Positions 13,157-24,550 of a DNA stretch of 64,000 nt are shown piece by piece; the first letter of the stretch is position 1, and each line of letters starts with the position of its first letter. This DNA is from Eulemur rufifrons. Lineage: Eukaryota > Chordata > Mammalia > Primates > Lemuridae. The stretch spans positions 3,868,501 through 3,932,500 of the forward strand of contig NC_091009.1 of the NCBI RefSeq assembly GCF_041146395.1. Reading direction: 5' to 3'. The notes below the pieces were generated by a model that saw only the letters and a program-made list of their open reading frames with translations, searched no databases and had not been told where the DNA came from. The position numbers and the translations under genes were made by a program.

Positions 13157-13350
13157 CACACTACTTCCATTCCCAGAGTGAAGCAAGCCTACAATACAGC
13201 CATGCCATGTGTGAGATGAGGCTCAGCCTGAGTCCTGCATGGAGGTCCTGTCCCAAGGCCCAGGGAATGATGTTGTGCTTTCGTGGTGACTCCGACCGCA
13301 CCCCTCTCACCGTAGATTAACCAGGTCCTGTGCCCTTAAACTGACCGCTA
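13157..13350 (-). repeat. Core block gamma (copy 2)
   Basis: Repeats the gamma block at 9622 with a 3535-bp offset. Its mirror partner in the right arm lies at 39453-39634 (coordinate sum ~52790). Confidence 0.88.
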
Positions 13351-13858
13351 AAGCTAAGCCCTACCACCAACGCTAACCCCTGACCCTGAAACTAAGCGCC
13401 GAGCCTAAAGCCCAACATTAACTCTAGACCCTTACCCTAAACCTAATCCCTAACCCTAATGCTAACCCCTAAACCCAACCCTAACCGTGAACAGTAAACC
13501 TAACCCTAACCCCTAACACAAACCATAGCACATAACTCTAACCCTAAATCTAACCCTAAGCCTAACCGAAAACCCTAACTCTTAACCTTAACCCTAAGTG
13601 TTAACTCTCACGCTAACCTTTAATCCTAACCCTAATCCTAATCTTCAACCCTAAACCTAACACTTAACCCTAAACGTCTACCAAACCCTTACCCCTCATC
13701 TTAACCCTAACCGTAAACCTCAACCCTAAACCGAACTGTAACCGTTAAACCTAAGAGTAACCTTTAACCCTAACCCTAATCCCTAACCTTAAGCCCTCAC
13801 CCTAACACTAAACTTCATCCTTAACCCTAACCATAATCCTAACCCTAAATCTAATTCT

Positions 13859-14066
13859 CAGACTTCTTGCTTTCTTAGAGTTTATAAAGCCTGCCATCCT
13901 CCCATGCCATGCGTGAAAGGAGGCTCTACCACTGTGTCCTGCATGAAACCCACGGGCCCATACCCAGAGTATGATAGAGTGTGTTCCCGGGTACAATCCC
14001 AGCCCCCTAAACTCCCCCCGCCCGCCCAATGCAGACAGGGCCCGTGCGCTAAGCATAAAAATACCT
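13859..14066 (-). repeat. Core block alpha (copy 3)
   Basis: Alpha class with TTTATAAAGCCTGCC replacing TTTAGAAAGCCTGCA. It is the last core before the regular HOR breaks down. The mirror partner is at 38710-38902. Confidence 0.9.
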
Positions 14067-15355
14067 TTAACAGATAACCCTAACCCTGAACATAACACCC
14101 AACCCTGTTCCTATTTCTCCCCTTAACACGTAAACCTCACCGTGAGCCTAACTTTAACCTCTTATCCTAACGTTAATGCATAACCCATTCCCTGAGAACA
14201 ACCCCTATCCCATAATTCTAACCCTATCTCCTAGTCATAACTGTAACACCTAATCCCTAACCCTAATTCTAAACTGCTAACCCTAACCGTAACCCTACCT
14301 ACAACCCTAACACTGACTGTAACCCTTACTTCTAAACTCAACTCTATGCCTAACAAAAACCCTAACCCTTCACCCTAACCCCTAAGCCTTACCCTAACCC
14401 TTATTCCCTGAGAACAACCCCTATCCCATAATTCTAACCCTATCTCCTAGTCATCACTGGGACACCTAATCCCTAACCCTAACCCTAACCCTAACGCTTA
14501 ATCTTTACCCTAACCGTTAACCCTCACCCTAATTCTTAACACTGACCCTAACCTTAACCTTTAACTCTAAGCCTAACACTTAACCCTACAGTAAGAAAGA
14601 CCCTTAATGCTAATGGGATCCCTTTTCCCTAACCCTAACACTACAGCTAAAAATAACCCTAACCTTGGATCCTTAAACCTAACCCCTAACACTTACTTTA
14701 ACCCCAAACCCTAACCCTAATCCTAAGCATTAAACCTAACCCTATCTCTTAACCCTAACCCTAGCCCTTACCCTAACGCTTAGATCTAACCCTAAATCTA
14801 ACCTCCTGCCTAATCCTAACCTTAAGCCCTAATGCTAACTCTAACCCTGAACCCTAAACCTACCCATAACCCTTAACACTAACGCTATCCGTAAACCTTA
14901 ACCCTGACCCTAACCATTACCCGCACCCAAGCATTTAACCCTGACCCTAACCCTAATCCTTAATGATAACGCTAACACTAAACCCTAACCCTAAGCCCAA
15001 CACTTAACCATAATACTATCCTTTAACCCTAAGCCTAACCGTAACCCCTAACGCTAAACCTAACCCTAACCGCAACCCTAACCCTCAATCTTGAAACTTA
15101 CCATTAACCCTGACACTAACCCTTAACCCTAACCCTACTCCTAATCCTTATCCATAAGGCTAATACTGAAGCCTAACCCTGTGCCAAACGCTAAACCCAA
15201 ACCTTAACCCTAACCCTGAATCTTAAACGTAAACCTAACTGTAACTGTTAAACCTAACACTAACATTTAACCCTAACACCTAACCCTAAGACTCCACCCT
15301 AACACTAATCTTCATCCCTAAACATTACCATAATCCTACCCCTAAATCTAATTCT

Positions 15356-15563
15356 CAGACTTCTTGCTTTCTCAGAGTTTAGAAAGCCTACAATCCTCCC
15401 ATGCCATGAGTTAAGGGGTGCTCTGCCACTGTGTCCTGCATCAAACCCAGGAATCCACACCCAGCGTTCAATAGAGTGTGTTCCCGGGGGCAATCCTATC
15501 CCCCTAACCCCTGCCCGCCGCCCAGTGCAGACAGGGCCTGTACGCTAAGTATAAGCACTGCCC
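15356..15563 (-). repeat. Core block delta (copy 1)
   Basis: Alpha-like, but with CTTTCTCAGAGTTTAGAAAG, ATGCCATGAGTTAAGGGG and an end at TACGCTAAGTATAAGC. The mirror partner is at 36893-37086 (coordinate sum 52441). Confidence 0.87.
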
Positions 15564-15885
15564 CTAACAGATAACCCTCACCCTGAACATAACACCTAAC
15601 CATGATCCTATTCCTAAACGTAAACCATAAACCTCCCCGTAATGCTAACTTATCCCCTTAAATTAACATTAATGCATAACACCCTGAGAAGAGCCCTATC
15701 CCATAATTCTAATCCTAAACCATAGTCATAACCATAACACCTCATCCCTATTTCTAAAATGAAAACCCTAACTTTCACCCTACCACAACCCTAACCCTAA
15801 CCCTATCCCCTAACCCTAAGCCCTCACCCTATCACTAATCTTCATCCCTAAACCGTGCCGTAATTTTAACCCTAAATCTAATTCT

Positions 15886-16086
15886 CAGACTTCTTGTTTT
15901 CTCAGAGTTTTGAAAGCCTACAATCCTACTAAGCCATGCATGAAAGCCGACTCTGCCACAGTGTCCGGCATGAAACCGAGAGGCCCATACACTGCGTGGG
16001 ATAGATTGTGTTCTCAGCGACCATCCCAGACACCTAACTTTGCCTCCTAGGGCATACAGGGCCCGTGCCCTAAGGATAAGCCCTAC
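15886..16086 (-). repeat. Core block beta-prime (copy 1)
   Basis: Has CTCAGAGTTTTGAAAGCC, CTACTAAGCCATGCATGAAA and TACACTGCGTGGGATAG, with the GACCATCCCAG/CTCCTAGGGC second half. It lies 530 bp from delta. The first half differs from beta, which is alpha-like there. Mirror partner at 36365-36554. Confidence 0.87.
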
Positions 16087-16547
16087 CCCTCACCCATAAC
16101 GCTAACCCAGAACATAACACCTAACCCTGATCCTACTGCTCACCTTAACAGGTAAAGCTCACCATAACCCTAACTTTAAGCCCTTATCTCAACGTTAATG
16201 CATGACACCCTGAGAACAAGCCTATACCGTAATTCTAACCCTAACTCCTAGCCATAACCATAACACCTAATCCCTAATTCTGAAACGCCAACCCTAACCT
16301 TAACCCTACCAACACTAACCCTAACCCTAACTCTTAACCATAACACTAACCTTTACCCTAATGCCTAGAGATTTAACCCCAACACTGACCTACAGTTACA
16401 CTAACCCTACCCTCTAATGCTAACCTTAAACCTGAACCATAAACCTAACCCTTAACCCTAACCCTATCCCTAACCCCCTTACCCTAACTCTAACTGTTAA
16501 CCCTCACCCTAACCCTCAACCCTGACCCTAACCTTAAACCTTAATCC

Positions 16548-16692
16548 TAACCATGCGTGAGATGAGCCTCTGCCTTTGTCCTGCATGACAGTTGAAGCCC
16601 AACACCCAGGGTACGATGAAGTGGGGACGCAGCCTTGCTCCACATCCACAGTGCCCCGTATGTTAGACAGGGCCCGTGCCCTAACACACACC
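16548..16692 (-). repeat. Core block epsilon (copy 1, short)
   Basis: Shortened core lacking the opening CAGACTTCTT segment. It starts CCATGCGTGAGATGAGCC, keeps TGTCCTGCATGACAG and CAGGGTACGATGAAGTGGGG, and ends AGACAGGGCCCGTGCCC. Seen otherwise only in the mirror position 35634-35764. Confidence 0.82.
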
Positions 16693-16943
16693 GTTAAACG
16701 TAAGCCCTAACCCTATCACTAAACCAAACCCTTAGTAAGCCCTGAATCTAACTCCTAACAGTAACCCTAATCCCTGACCCTTACTCTTGCCTCTCACCGT
16801 AAACCTAAACCCAACCACTAAACATAATCCTAATCTCTAACCCTAACAGTAATCCTAACCCTAATTCTAACCTAAAACCCTAACCCCTAAACCTAATCCT
16901 AGTCCCTAACACCTAACCTTACCCTAAACCCAATTCCAATTCT

Positions 16944-17080
16944 CAGACTTCTTCAATTCAAAAACTTAAAAAAGCCTACAATCCACCAATGCCGTGTCTG
17001 AGATGAGGGTCCGCCCCTATGTCCTGCATGACAGGCAGGCGCCAATGCCCAGGGTACTATGGAGTGGGGTCCGGGGGTCT
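16944..17080 (-). repeat. Core block zeta (copy 1), truncated by the 94-bp satellite
   Basis: Opens CAGACTTCTTCAATTC, has AAGCCTACAATCCACC, TGTCCTGCATGACAGGC and GGAGTGGGGTCCGG, and then runs directly into satellite (GGAGGCTTGCTAAACTCC) without returning to CCCTAA. It is the last telomeric-domain element on the left arm. Confidence 0.85.
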
Positions 17081-20000
17081 GGAGGCTTGCTAAACTCCAG
17101 TTTGGAAGAATTGCTATAGTCATATATAGGGATGCTTACATTTACTGATAGAAAGCAACTATTGGTGTGTGATTTGTAGGCTTGCCTTACTCTAGTTTGG
17201 ATGAAGAAGCTGAATCATATATAGGAATATTAGCTTTGAGTTAGAGGAAGCATCTATGGGGGGTGCTTTTTTGGCTTGTTAAACTCTGGTTTGGAAGAAG
17301 TTCGAGAGTCTTATATAGGAACGATATCATTCATTCAGAGAAAGCAATTATAGGGAGTTGGTTTGTAGGCTTGCTAAGCTCTAGTTTGGAGGAAGGCGAG
17401 AGTCATATATAGGAACGCTTACATTCACATAAAGCGTCTACGGGGGGACGGTTTCTAGGCTTCCTAAACTCTAGCTTGGAAAAAGAGGACAGTTATGTAT
17501 AGGAACTCTCGGCGGGGGATTTGTAGCATTGCTAAAATCTTAGATTGGAAAAGTTGCGAGAGTCATACATAGGAATGTTAACATTCACTCAATGAAAGCA
17601 ACTATAAGGGGTGCTTTCCAGGCTGGCTACACTCTAATTTGGAAAAAGTGCGACAGTCATATATAGGAAGGCTTATATTCACTCAGACAAAGCAATTATG
17701 TGTAGGTGTATAGTAGGCATGCTAACTCTAGTTTGGAAAATTTCGAGAGCCATGTATAGGAAAGCTTACAGTAACTTAGAGAAAGCAACGAACGGGGGTG
17801 GAGTGTAGGCTTGCTAAACTCTAGTTTGGAGGAAGTGCCATAGTCCTATATAGGAACGCTTAAATTCGTTCAGAGAAAACAGCTGTCGGGGATTGGTTTG
17901 TAGACATAACTCAAGTTTGGAAGAAGTGCGAGAGACATATATAGGAATGTTTACATTGACTCAAAGAAAGCAACTATGGGGGAGTGTTATTTTGGCATGC
18001 CAGATGCTAGTTAGGAAGAAGTACAAGACTCATATATAGGAACGCTTACATTCACACAGCGAGAGCAACTACGGAGTAGTGTCAGGTAGACATGTTAAAG
18101 TCTAGCTTGGGACAAGTTCCAGAGTCCTATATAGGAAAGGTAACAGCCACTTTGAAAAAGCAAGTCTTGGCGGGTGGTTTGTAGGCCTACAAAACCCTGT
18201 TTTGGTTGAAGTGTGAGAGTCATATATGAGAACGCTTACATTCCCTCAGAGAAAGCAACGATGGGGTTGTTTGTAGGCTTACTAAACTGCAGTTTGGACG
18301 AAGCACGAGAATCACATATAGGAACACATACATTTTGACGCACTGAAAGTAACTATGGGGTGGTGTTTTATAGGCATGCTAAACTCTAGTTTGGACGAAG
18401 TTTGAGAATCACATATAAGAAAGCTTACAGTCACTTAGAGAAAGCAAATCTCTGGGTGTGGAATGTAGGCCTGCTAAACTCTATTTTGGTTGAAGTGTGA
18501 GAGTCATATATGGGAACGCTTACAGTCACTCAGAGAAAACAACGTTTGGGTGGTGGTTTGTAGGGCATACTAAACTGTAGTTTGGAAGAAGTACGAGAGT
18601 CCTATATAGGAACACTTACATTCACGCAGAGAAAGCACTTATGGCGTCAGGTTTTGTAGGCATGCTAAACTGCAGTTTGGAAGAAGTTGGAGAACCTTAT
18701 ACAGGAATGATTACCATCACATAGGGAAAGCAACTCTCGGGAGATTGTTTGTACACATGCTAAACTCTAATTTGGATGAAGTGTGAGAGTCAAACATGGG
18801 ACCGCTTACATTCCCTCAGAGAAACAACATTGGGCTGGTTTTTGTAGGCATACTAATTAGTTTGGAAGAAGTACGAGAATGATATTTGGGAACGCTTACA
18901 TTCACCCAGAGAAAGCAACTACGGGGTGGTGTTTTGTAAGCATGCTATAGTTTGGAAGAAGTTCTAAACCTGAACAGTCACTTAGAGAAAGCAACTCTTG
19001 GTGGGTGATTTTTAGGTCTGCTAAATTGTATTTTGAAAGAAGTACCAGAGTCATATATACTAATGCTTACATTCATGCAAAGAAAAAACTATGGGGTGAT
19101 GTTTTGTGGGCATGTTAACCTGTAGTTTGGAAGAAGTTGGAGAGTCTTATTTAGGAAAGCTTACAGTCACCTAGAGAAAGCAACTCTCGGGAGATCCTTT
19201 CTTGGCCTGCTAAACTCTACTTTGCATCAATTGGGAGAGTCAAACATGGGAATGCTTTCATTCATTCAGAGAACGCAACGTTTGGGTGGTGGTTTGTAGG
19301 CATTCTAAACTGTATTTTGGAGGAAGTACGAGAGTCATATATCTGAACGCTTACATTCAGGCATAGACAGCAACTCTGGGGTCGTATTTTGTTGGCATGC
19401 TAAACTGTGGTTTGGAAGAAGTTCGAGAGTCTTATATAGGAAAGATTACAGCGACACAGAGAAAACAGCTCTCGGAAGTTTATTGGTAGGCCTGCTAAAC
19501 TCTAATTTGGATGAAATGTGAGAACGCTTGCATTCATTCACTCAGAGAAAGAAACATTATCGTGATGGTTTGAAGGCATAATAACTGTAGTTGGGAAGAA
19601 GTAGGAGAGTCATATATATGAACGGTTACATTCACGCAGAGAAAGCAACTGTGGGGTGGCGCAGGTATGCATGTTAATCTGTAGTTTGGAGGAAGTGCGA
19701 GAGTCATATCTGGGGAAAATTACAGTCACTTAGAGAAAGGAACCATTTTGGGCTGGTTTGTAGATCTGCTAAATTCTATTTTGGAAAGAGAGTGTGAGTC
19801 ATATATGGGAACGCTTATGTTCACTCAGAGAAAGCAACCACGGTGTGGTGTTTTGTTGGCATGGTGTAGTTTGAAAGAAGTTGGAGATTCTTATATAGGA
19901 AAGTTTACAGTCACCTAGAGAAAGCAACTCACGGGGCGTGGTTTGTAGGCCTGCTAAACTCTAATTTAGATGAAGTGAGAGAGGCATATATATGAACGCT

Positions 20001-23000
20001 TATATTGATGCAGAGAAAGTAACTATGGGGTGGTGTTTTGTAGGCATGCTAAAATATAATTTGGAAGAAGTTCGAAAGCAGACAGTCACTTAGAGAAAGC
20101 AACTCTCGGCGGTTCATTTTTCGGTCTGCTAAATTGTATTTTGAAAGAAGTACCAGAGTCATATATACAAACGCTTACATTCATGCAGAGAAAGCAACTG
20201 TGGGGTGGTGTTTTCTAGGCATGCTAAACTCTAGTTTGGACGAAGTTTGAGAATCACATATAAGAAAGCTTAGAGTCACTTAGAGAAAGCAAATCTCTGG
20301 TGTGGAATGTAGGCGTGCTAAACTCTATTTTGGTTTCAGAGTGAGAGTCATATATGGGAAGGCTTACATTCACTCAGAGAAAGCTACGATGATGTGGTGG
20401 TTTGTAGGCATACTAAACTCTAGTTTGGAAGAAGTAGGAGAATGATATATGGGAACACTTACATTCATGCAGAGAAAGCAATTATGGGGTGGATTTTTTG
20501 TAGCCATGCTAATCTCTATTTTGCAAGAAGTTAAAGAGTAATATATAGGAAAACGTACCGTCATTTATAGAAACCAACTTTCGGGGGATGGTTTGTAGGC
20601 CTGCAAAACTCTACTTTGGAAGAAGGGGGAGAGTCATTTTGGGGACTGCGTACATTCACTCAGAGAAATCAACGATGGGGTTGTGGTTTGTAGGCATACT
20701 AAACTCTAGTTTGGAAGAAGTACGAGAATCATATATAGGAATGCTTACATTCATGCAGAGAAAGCAACTATGGAGTGATGTTTGTATGCCTACTAAACTA
20801 TAGTTTGGGGGATGTTCGAGAGTCATATCTAGGAAGTTTACAGTCATTTAGAGAAAGCAACTCTTGGGGGGGTGGTTCGTAGGCCTGCTAAACTCTATTT
20901 TCAATGAAGTGTTAGAATCATATACAGGAACGCTTACATTCACTCAGAGAAAGCAACGTTGGGGTGGCCGTTTTTGAGCATACTGAACTCTACTTTGGAA
21001 GAGGTACGAGAGACATATACAGGAACGCTTACATTAACACAGAGAAAGCAAATACCGGGTGCTGTAGTGCAGGCATGCTAAACTATAGATTGGAAGAAGT
21101 TCGAAAGCTGACAGTCATTTACAGAAAGCAACTCTTGGCGGGTGATTTTTAGGTCTGCTAAATTGTATTTTGAAAGACGTACCAGAGTCATATAGACAAA
21201 CGCTTACATTCATGCAGAGAAAGAAACTATGGGGTGATGTGTTGTTGGCATGCTAAACTGCAGTTTGGAAGGAGTTCGAGAGTGTTATATAGGATAACTT
21301 ACAGTCACCTAGAGAAAGCAACACTCGGGACAGCTTTGCAAGCCTGTAAACACTAATTAGCAGCAATTGTGAGAGTCAAACATGGGAACGCTTACATTCA
21401 CTCAGAGAACACAACGTTTGGGTGGTGATTTGTAGGCATCATAACTGTAGTTTGGAAGAAGTAGGAGAGTCATATATACGAACGGTTACATTCACGCAGA
21501 GAAAGCAACTGATGGGTGGCGTATGTACGCATGTTAATGTATACTTTGGAGGAAGTTCGGGAGTCTTATCTGGGGAAAATTGCAGTCACTTAGAGAAAGC
21601 AACCATCGGGGGCCGTTTTGTAGATCTGCTAAATTCTATTTTGGAAGAAGAGAGAAAGTCATATGTGGGAACGCTTATGTTCACTCAGAGAAATCAACGA
21701 TGGGGCAGTGTTTCGTTGGCATGCTAAACTGTAGTTTGGAAGAAGTTCGCGAGTCTTATATAAGAAAGCTTACAGTCACCTAGAGAAAGTAACTCTCGGC
21801 AGATTGTTTCTAAGCATGCTAAACTCTAATTTGCATCAATTGTGAGAGTCAAACATGGGAACGCTTACATTCACTCAGAGAACGCAACGTTTGGGTGGTG
21901 GTTTGTAAGCATTCTAAACTGTATTTTGGAGGAAGTAGGAGAGTCATATATACGAATGCTTACATTCACGCAGAGAAAGCAACTCTGGGGTCGTATTTTG
22001 TTGGCATGCTAAACTGTGGTTTGGAAGAAGTTCGAGAGTCTTATATAGGAAAGATTACACTGACACAGAGAAAACAACTCTCTGTAGTTTGTTGGTAGGT
22101 CTGCTAAACTGTAATTTGGATGAAGTGTGAGAACGCTTGCATTCACTCAGAGAAAGAACTTTGTCGTGGTGGTTTGTAGGAATAACAACTGTAGTTCGAA
22201 GAAGTAGGAGAGTCATATATGAACGGTTACATTCACGCAGAGAAAGCAATTGTGGGGTGGTGTATGTAATCATCATAATCTGTAGTTTGGAGGAAGTTCG
22301 AGAGTCATATCTGGGGAAAATTAGAGTCACTTAGAGAAAGGAACCATCTTGGGCTGGTGTGTAGGTCTGCTAAATTCTATTTTGGAAAAAGAGTGAGAGT
22401 CATATATGGGAACGCTTATGTTCACTCAGAGAAATCAATGATGGGGCGCTGTATTGTTGGCATGCCAAACTGTAGTTTGGAAGAAGTTCGAGAGTCTTAT
22501 ATAGGAAAGTTTACAGTCACCTAGAGAAAGCAACTCACAGGAGGTGGTTTGTAGGCAGCTAAACTCTAATTTGGATGAAGTGAAAGAGGCATACATGGAT
22601 ATGCTTCATTCACTCAGAGAAAGGTAAGTTGGAGTGGCGGTTTTTAGGTATACTAAACTCCAGTTTGGAAGAAGTACGAGAGTCATATATATGAACGCTT
22701 ATATGGACGCAGAGAAAGCAACTATGGGGTGGTGTTTTGTAGGCATGCTAAAATATAATTTGGAAGAAGTTCGAAAGCAGACAGTCACCTAGAGAAAGCA
22801 ACTCTTGGCGGTGGATTTTTAGGTCTGCTAAATTGTATTTTGAAAGAAGTACCAGTGTCATATATAAGAACGCTTACATTCATGCAGAGAAAGCATCTGT
22901 GGGGTGGTGTATTGTAGGCATGCTAAAATCTAGTTTGGACGAAGTTTGAGATTCACATATAAGAAAGCTTAGAGTCACTTAGAGAAAGCAAATCTCTGGT

Positions 23001-24545
23001 TGTGGAATGTAGGCGTGCTAAACTCTATTGTGGTTTAAGACTGAGCATCATATATGGAAAGGGTTACATTCACTCAGAGAAAGCAACGATGGTGTGGTGG
23101 TTTGTAGGCATACTAAACTCTAGTTTGGAAGAAGTAGGAGAATGATATATGGGAACGCTTACATTCATGCAGAGAAAGCAATTATGCGGTGGATTTTTTG
23201 CACCCATGCTAATCTCTAGTTTGGAAGAAGTTATATAGGAAAGCGTACACTCATTTATAGAAACCAATTTACGGGGGATGGATGGTAGGCCTGCAAAACT
23301 CTACTTTGGAAGAAGGGGGAGAGTCATATTGGGGACCACGTACATTGACTCAGAGAAATCAAGGATGGGCTTGTGTTTTGTAGGCATACTAAACTCTAGT
23401 TTGGAGGAAGTACGAGAATCATATATAGGAACGCTTACATTCATGCAGAGAAAGCAACTATGGAGTGATGTTTGTATGCCTACTAAACTATAGTTTGGAG
23501 GATGTTCGAGAGTCATATCTGGGAAGCTTACAGTCATTTAGAGAAAGCAACTCTCTGGGGGTGGTTCGTAGGCCTGCTAAACTCTATTTTCAATGAAGTG
23601 TTAGAATCATATACAGGAACGCTTACATTCACTCAGAGAAAGCAACGTTGGGGTGGTGGTTTGTAGGTATACTAACCTGTAATTTGGAAGAAGCAAAAGA
23701 ATCACATATAGAACCGCTTACATTCAGGCACTGAAAGCCACTATGGGTTCGTGTTTTTAGGCATGCTAAACTGTAGTTTGGAAGAAGTTCGAAAGCTGTC
23801 ACTTAGAGAAAGAAACTCTCTGCGTGTGATTTTTAGGTCTGCTAAATTGTGTTTTGAAATAAGTACCAGAATCATAGTTACAAACGGTTACATTCATGCA
23901 GAGAAAGAAACTATGGGGTGATGTTTTGTGGGCATGCTAAACTGCCCACAAAACTTCTAAGAAGTTCGAGAGTCTTATATAGGAAAGCTTACAGTCACCT
24001 AGAGAAAGCAACTCTCGGGAGATGGTTTCTAAGCCTGCTAAACTAATTTGCACCGATTGTTAAAGTCAAACATGGGAAGGTTTACATCCACTCAGAACGC
24101 AACGTTTGGGTTGTGGTTTGTGGCCATAATAACTGTAGTTCGGAAAAAGTAGGAAAGTCATATATATGAACGGTTACATTCACGCAGAGAAAGCAACTGT
24201 TGGGTACCGTATGTACGCGTGCTAATCTATAGTTTGGAGGAAATTCGAGAGTCATATCTAGGGAAAATTACAGTCACATAGCTAAATCAACCATCGGGGA
24301 CTGGTTTGTAGGTCTGCTAAATTCTATTTTGGAAAAAGAGATTCATATAAGGGAATGCTTATGTTCACTCAGAGAAAGCAACGATCCGGTGGTGTATTGT
24401 TGGCATGCTAAACTGTAGTTTGGAAGAAGTTCGAGAGTTTTATATAGGAAAGCTTACATTCACCTAGAGAAAGCAACTTTCAGGATGTGGTTTATAGGCC
24501 TGGTGAACTCTAATTTGGATCAAGTGTGAGAGTCATACATACGAG
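17081..24545 (+). repeat. ~94-bp satellite, left block
   Basis: About 79 tandem monomers of 92-96 bp, for example GTAGGC landmarks at 20595 and 20690 and GTATGC at 20784. A typical monomer reads TGTAGGCATGCTAAACTC, then TTTGGAAGAAGT, GAGAGTCATATATAGGAACG, CTTACATTCACTCAGAG and AAAGCAACT. Subtypes differ in GCATGCT, GCCTGCT or GCATACT and in CAGTCACTTAGAG versus CATTCACTCAGAG. The CAGTCACTTAGAG subtype recurs at ~185- or ~285-bp spacing, so monomers are grouped in twos and threes. A larger ~2.6-2.7-kb period exists (20588 to 23278; 19704 to 22305). Monomers nearest 17.1 kb are the most irregular, as expected at an array edge. Confidence 0.93.
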
Positions 24546-24550
24546 TTCCA
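24536..24550. other. Orientation switch in the 94-bp satellite
   Basis: Left-orientation text ...GTGAGAGTCATACATACGAG passes within one monomer into right-orientation text TTCCAAAATACAGTTTAG. No foreign spacer is present. The two half-monomers are joined inside the region that normally reads GAGAGTCATATATAGG or its complement. Confidence 0.88.

Larger units (their letters stand above)
5566..14400 (-). repeat. Degenerate telomeric array with ~3.54-kb HOR (CCCTAA on + strand)
   Basis: Dense CCCTAA hexamers with frequent substitutions and 1-2-bp length changes; uninterrupted perfect runs are rarely more than four or five hexamers. Cores occur in the order alpha-beta-gamma, repeated: alpha at 6781, 10324 and 13859; beta at 8660 and 12196; gamma at 9622 and 13157. 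Spacings are reproducible: alpha to beta 1872-1879, beta to gamma 961-962, gamma to alpha 702, a period of 3535-3543 bp. The first 1.2 kb (5566-6780) repeats the phase of the alpha-to-beta interval. Degeneracy argues that this is not an active chromosome end but an old internal or subtelomeric derivative. Confidence 0.93.
14401..17080 (-). repeat. Satellite-proximal telomeric domain with disrupted HOR
   Basis: CCCTAA-rich DNA outside the 3.54-kb period. At 14401-14485 a ~85-bp piece (CCCTGAGAACAACCCCTATC to CACCTAATCCCTAACC) copies 14188-14270, and the sequence then jumps to another HOR phase. It contains, in order, delta, beta-prime, epsilon and zeta cores, which are absent from the alpha-beta-gamma unit to the left. 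The stretch 16.5-17.08 kb aligns without net indel to 35.24-35.8 kb in reverse complement (coordinate sum 52315). Confidence 0.85.

Noticed and set aside
20588..20803. Families of 60-100-codon reading frames in the 94-bp satellite (20588, 23278, 27989, 30674 and others).
   Set aside because: Stop-free only by chance of monomer phase. The 'protein' repeats every ~31 residues, matching the 94-bp monomer, and frames open on both strands over the same DNA.
17081..24545. CRISPR-like repetition (regular repeats with variable stretches).
   Set aside because: The whole 94-bp unit is conserved with no unique spacers, and both orientations occur. It is tandem satellite, and the setting is eukaryotic.
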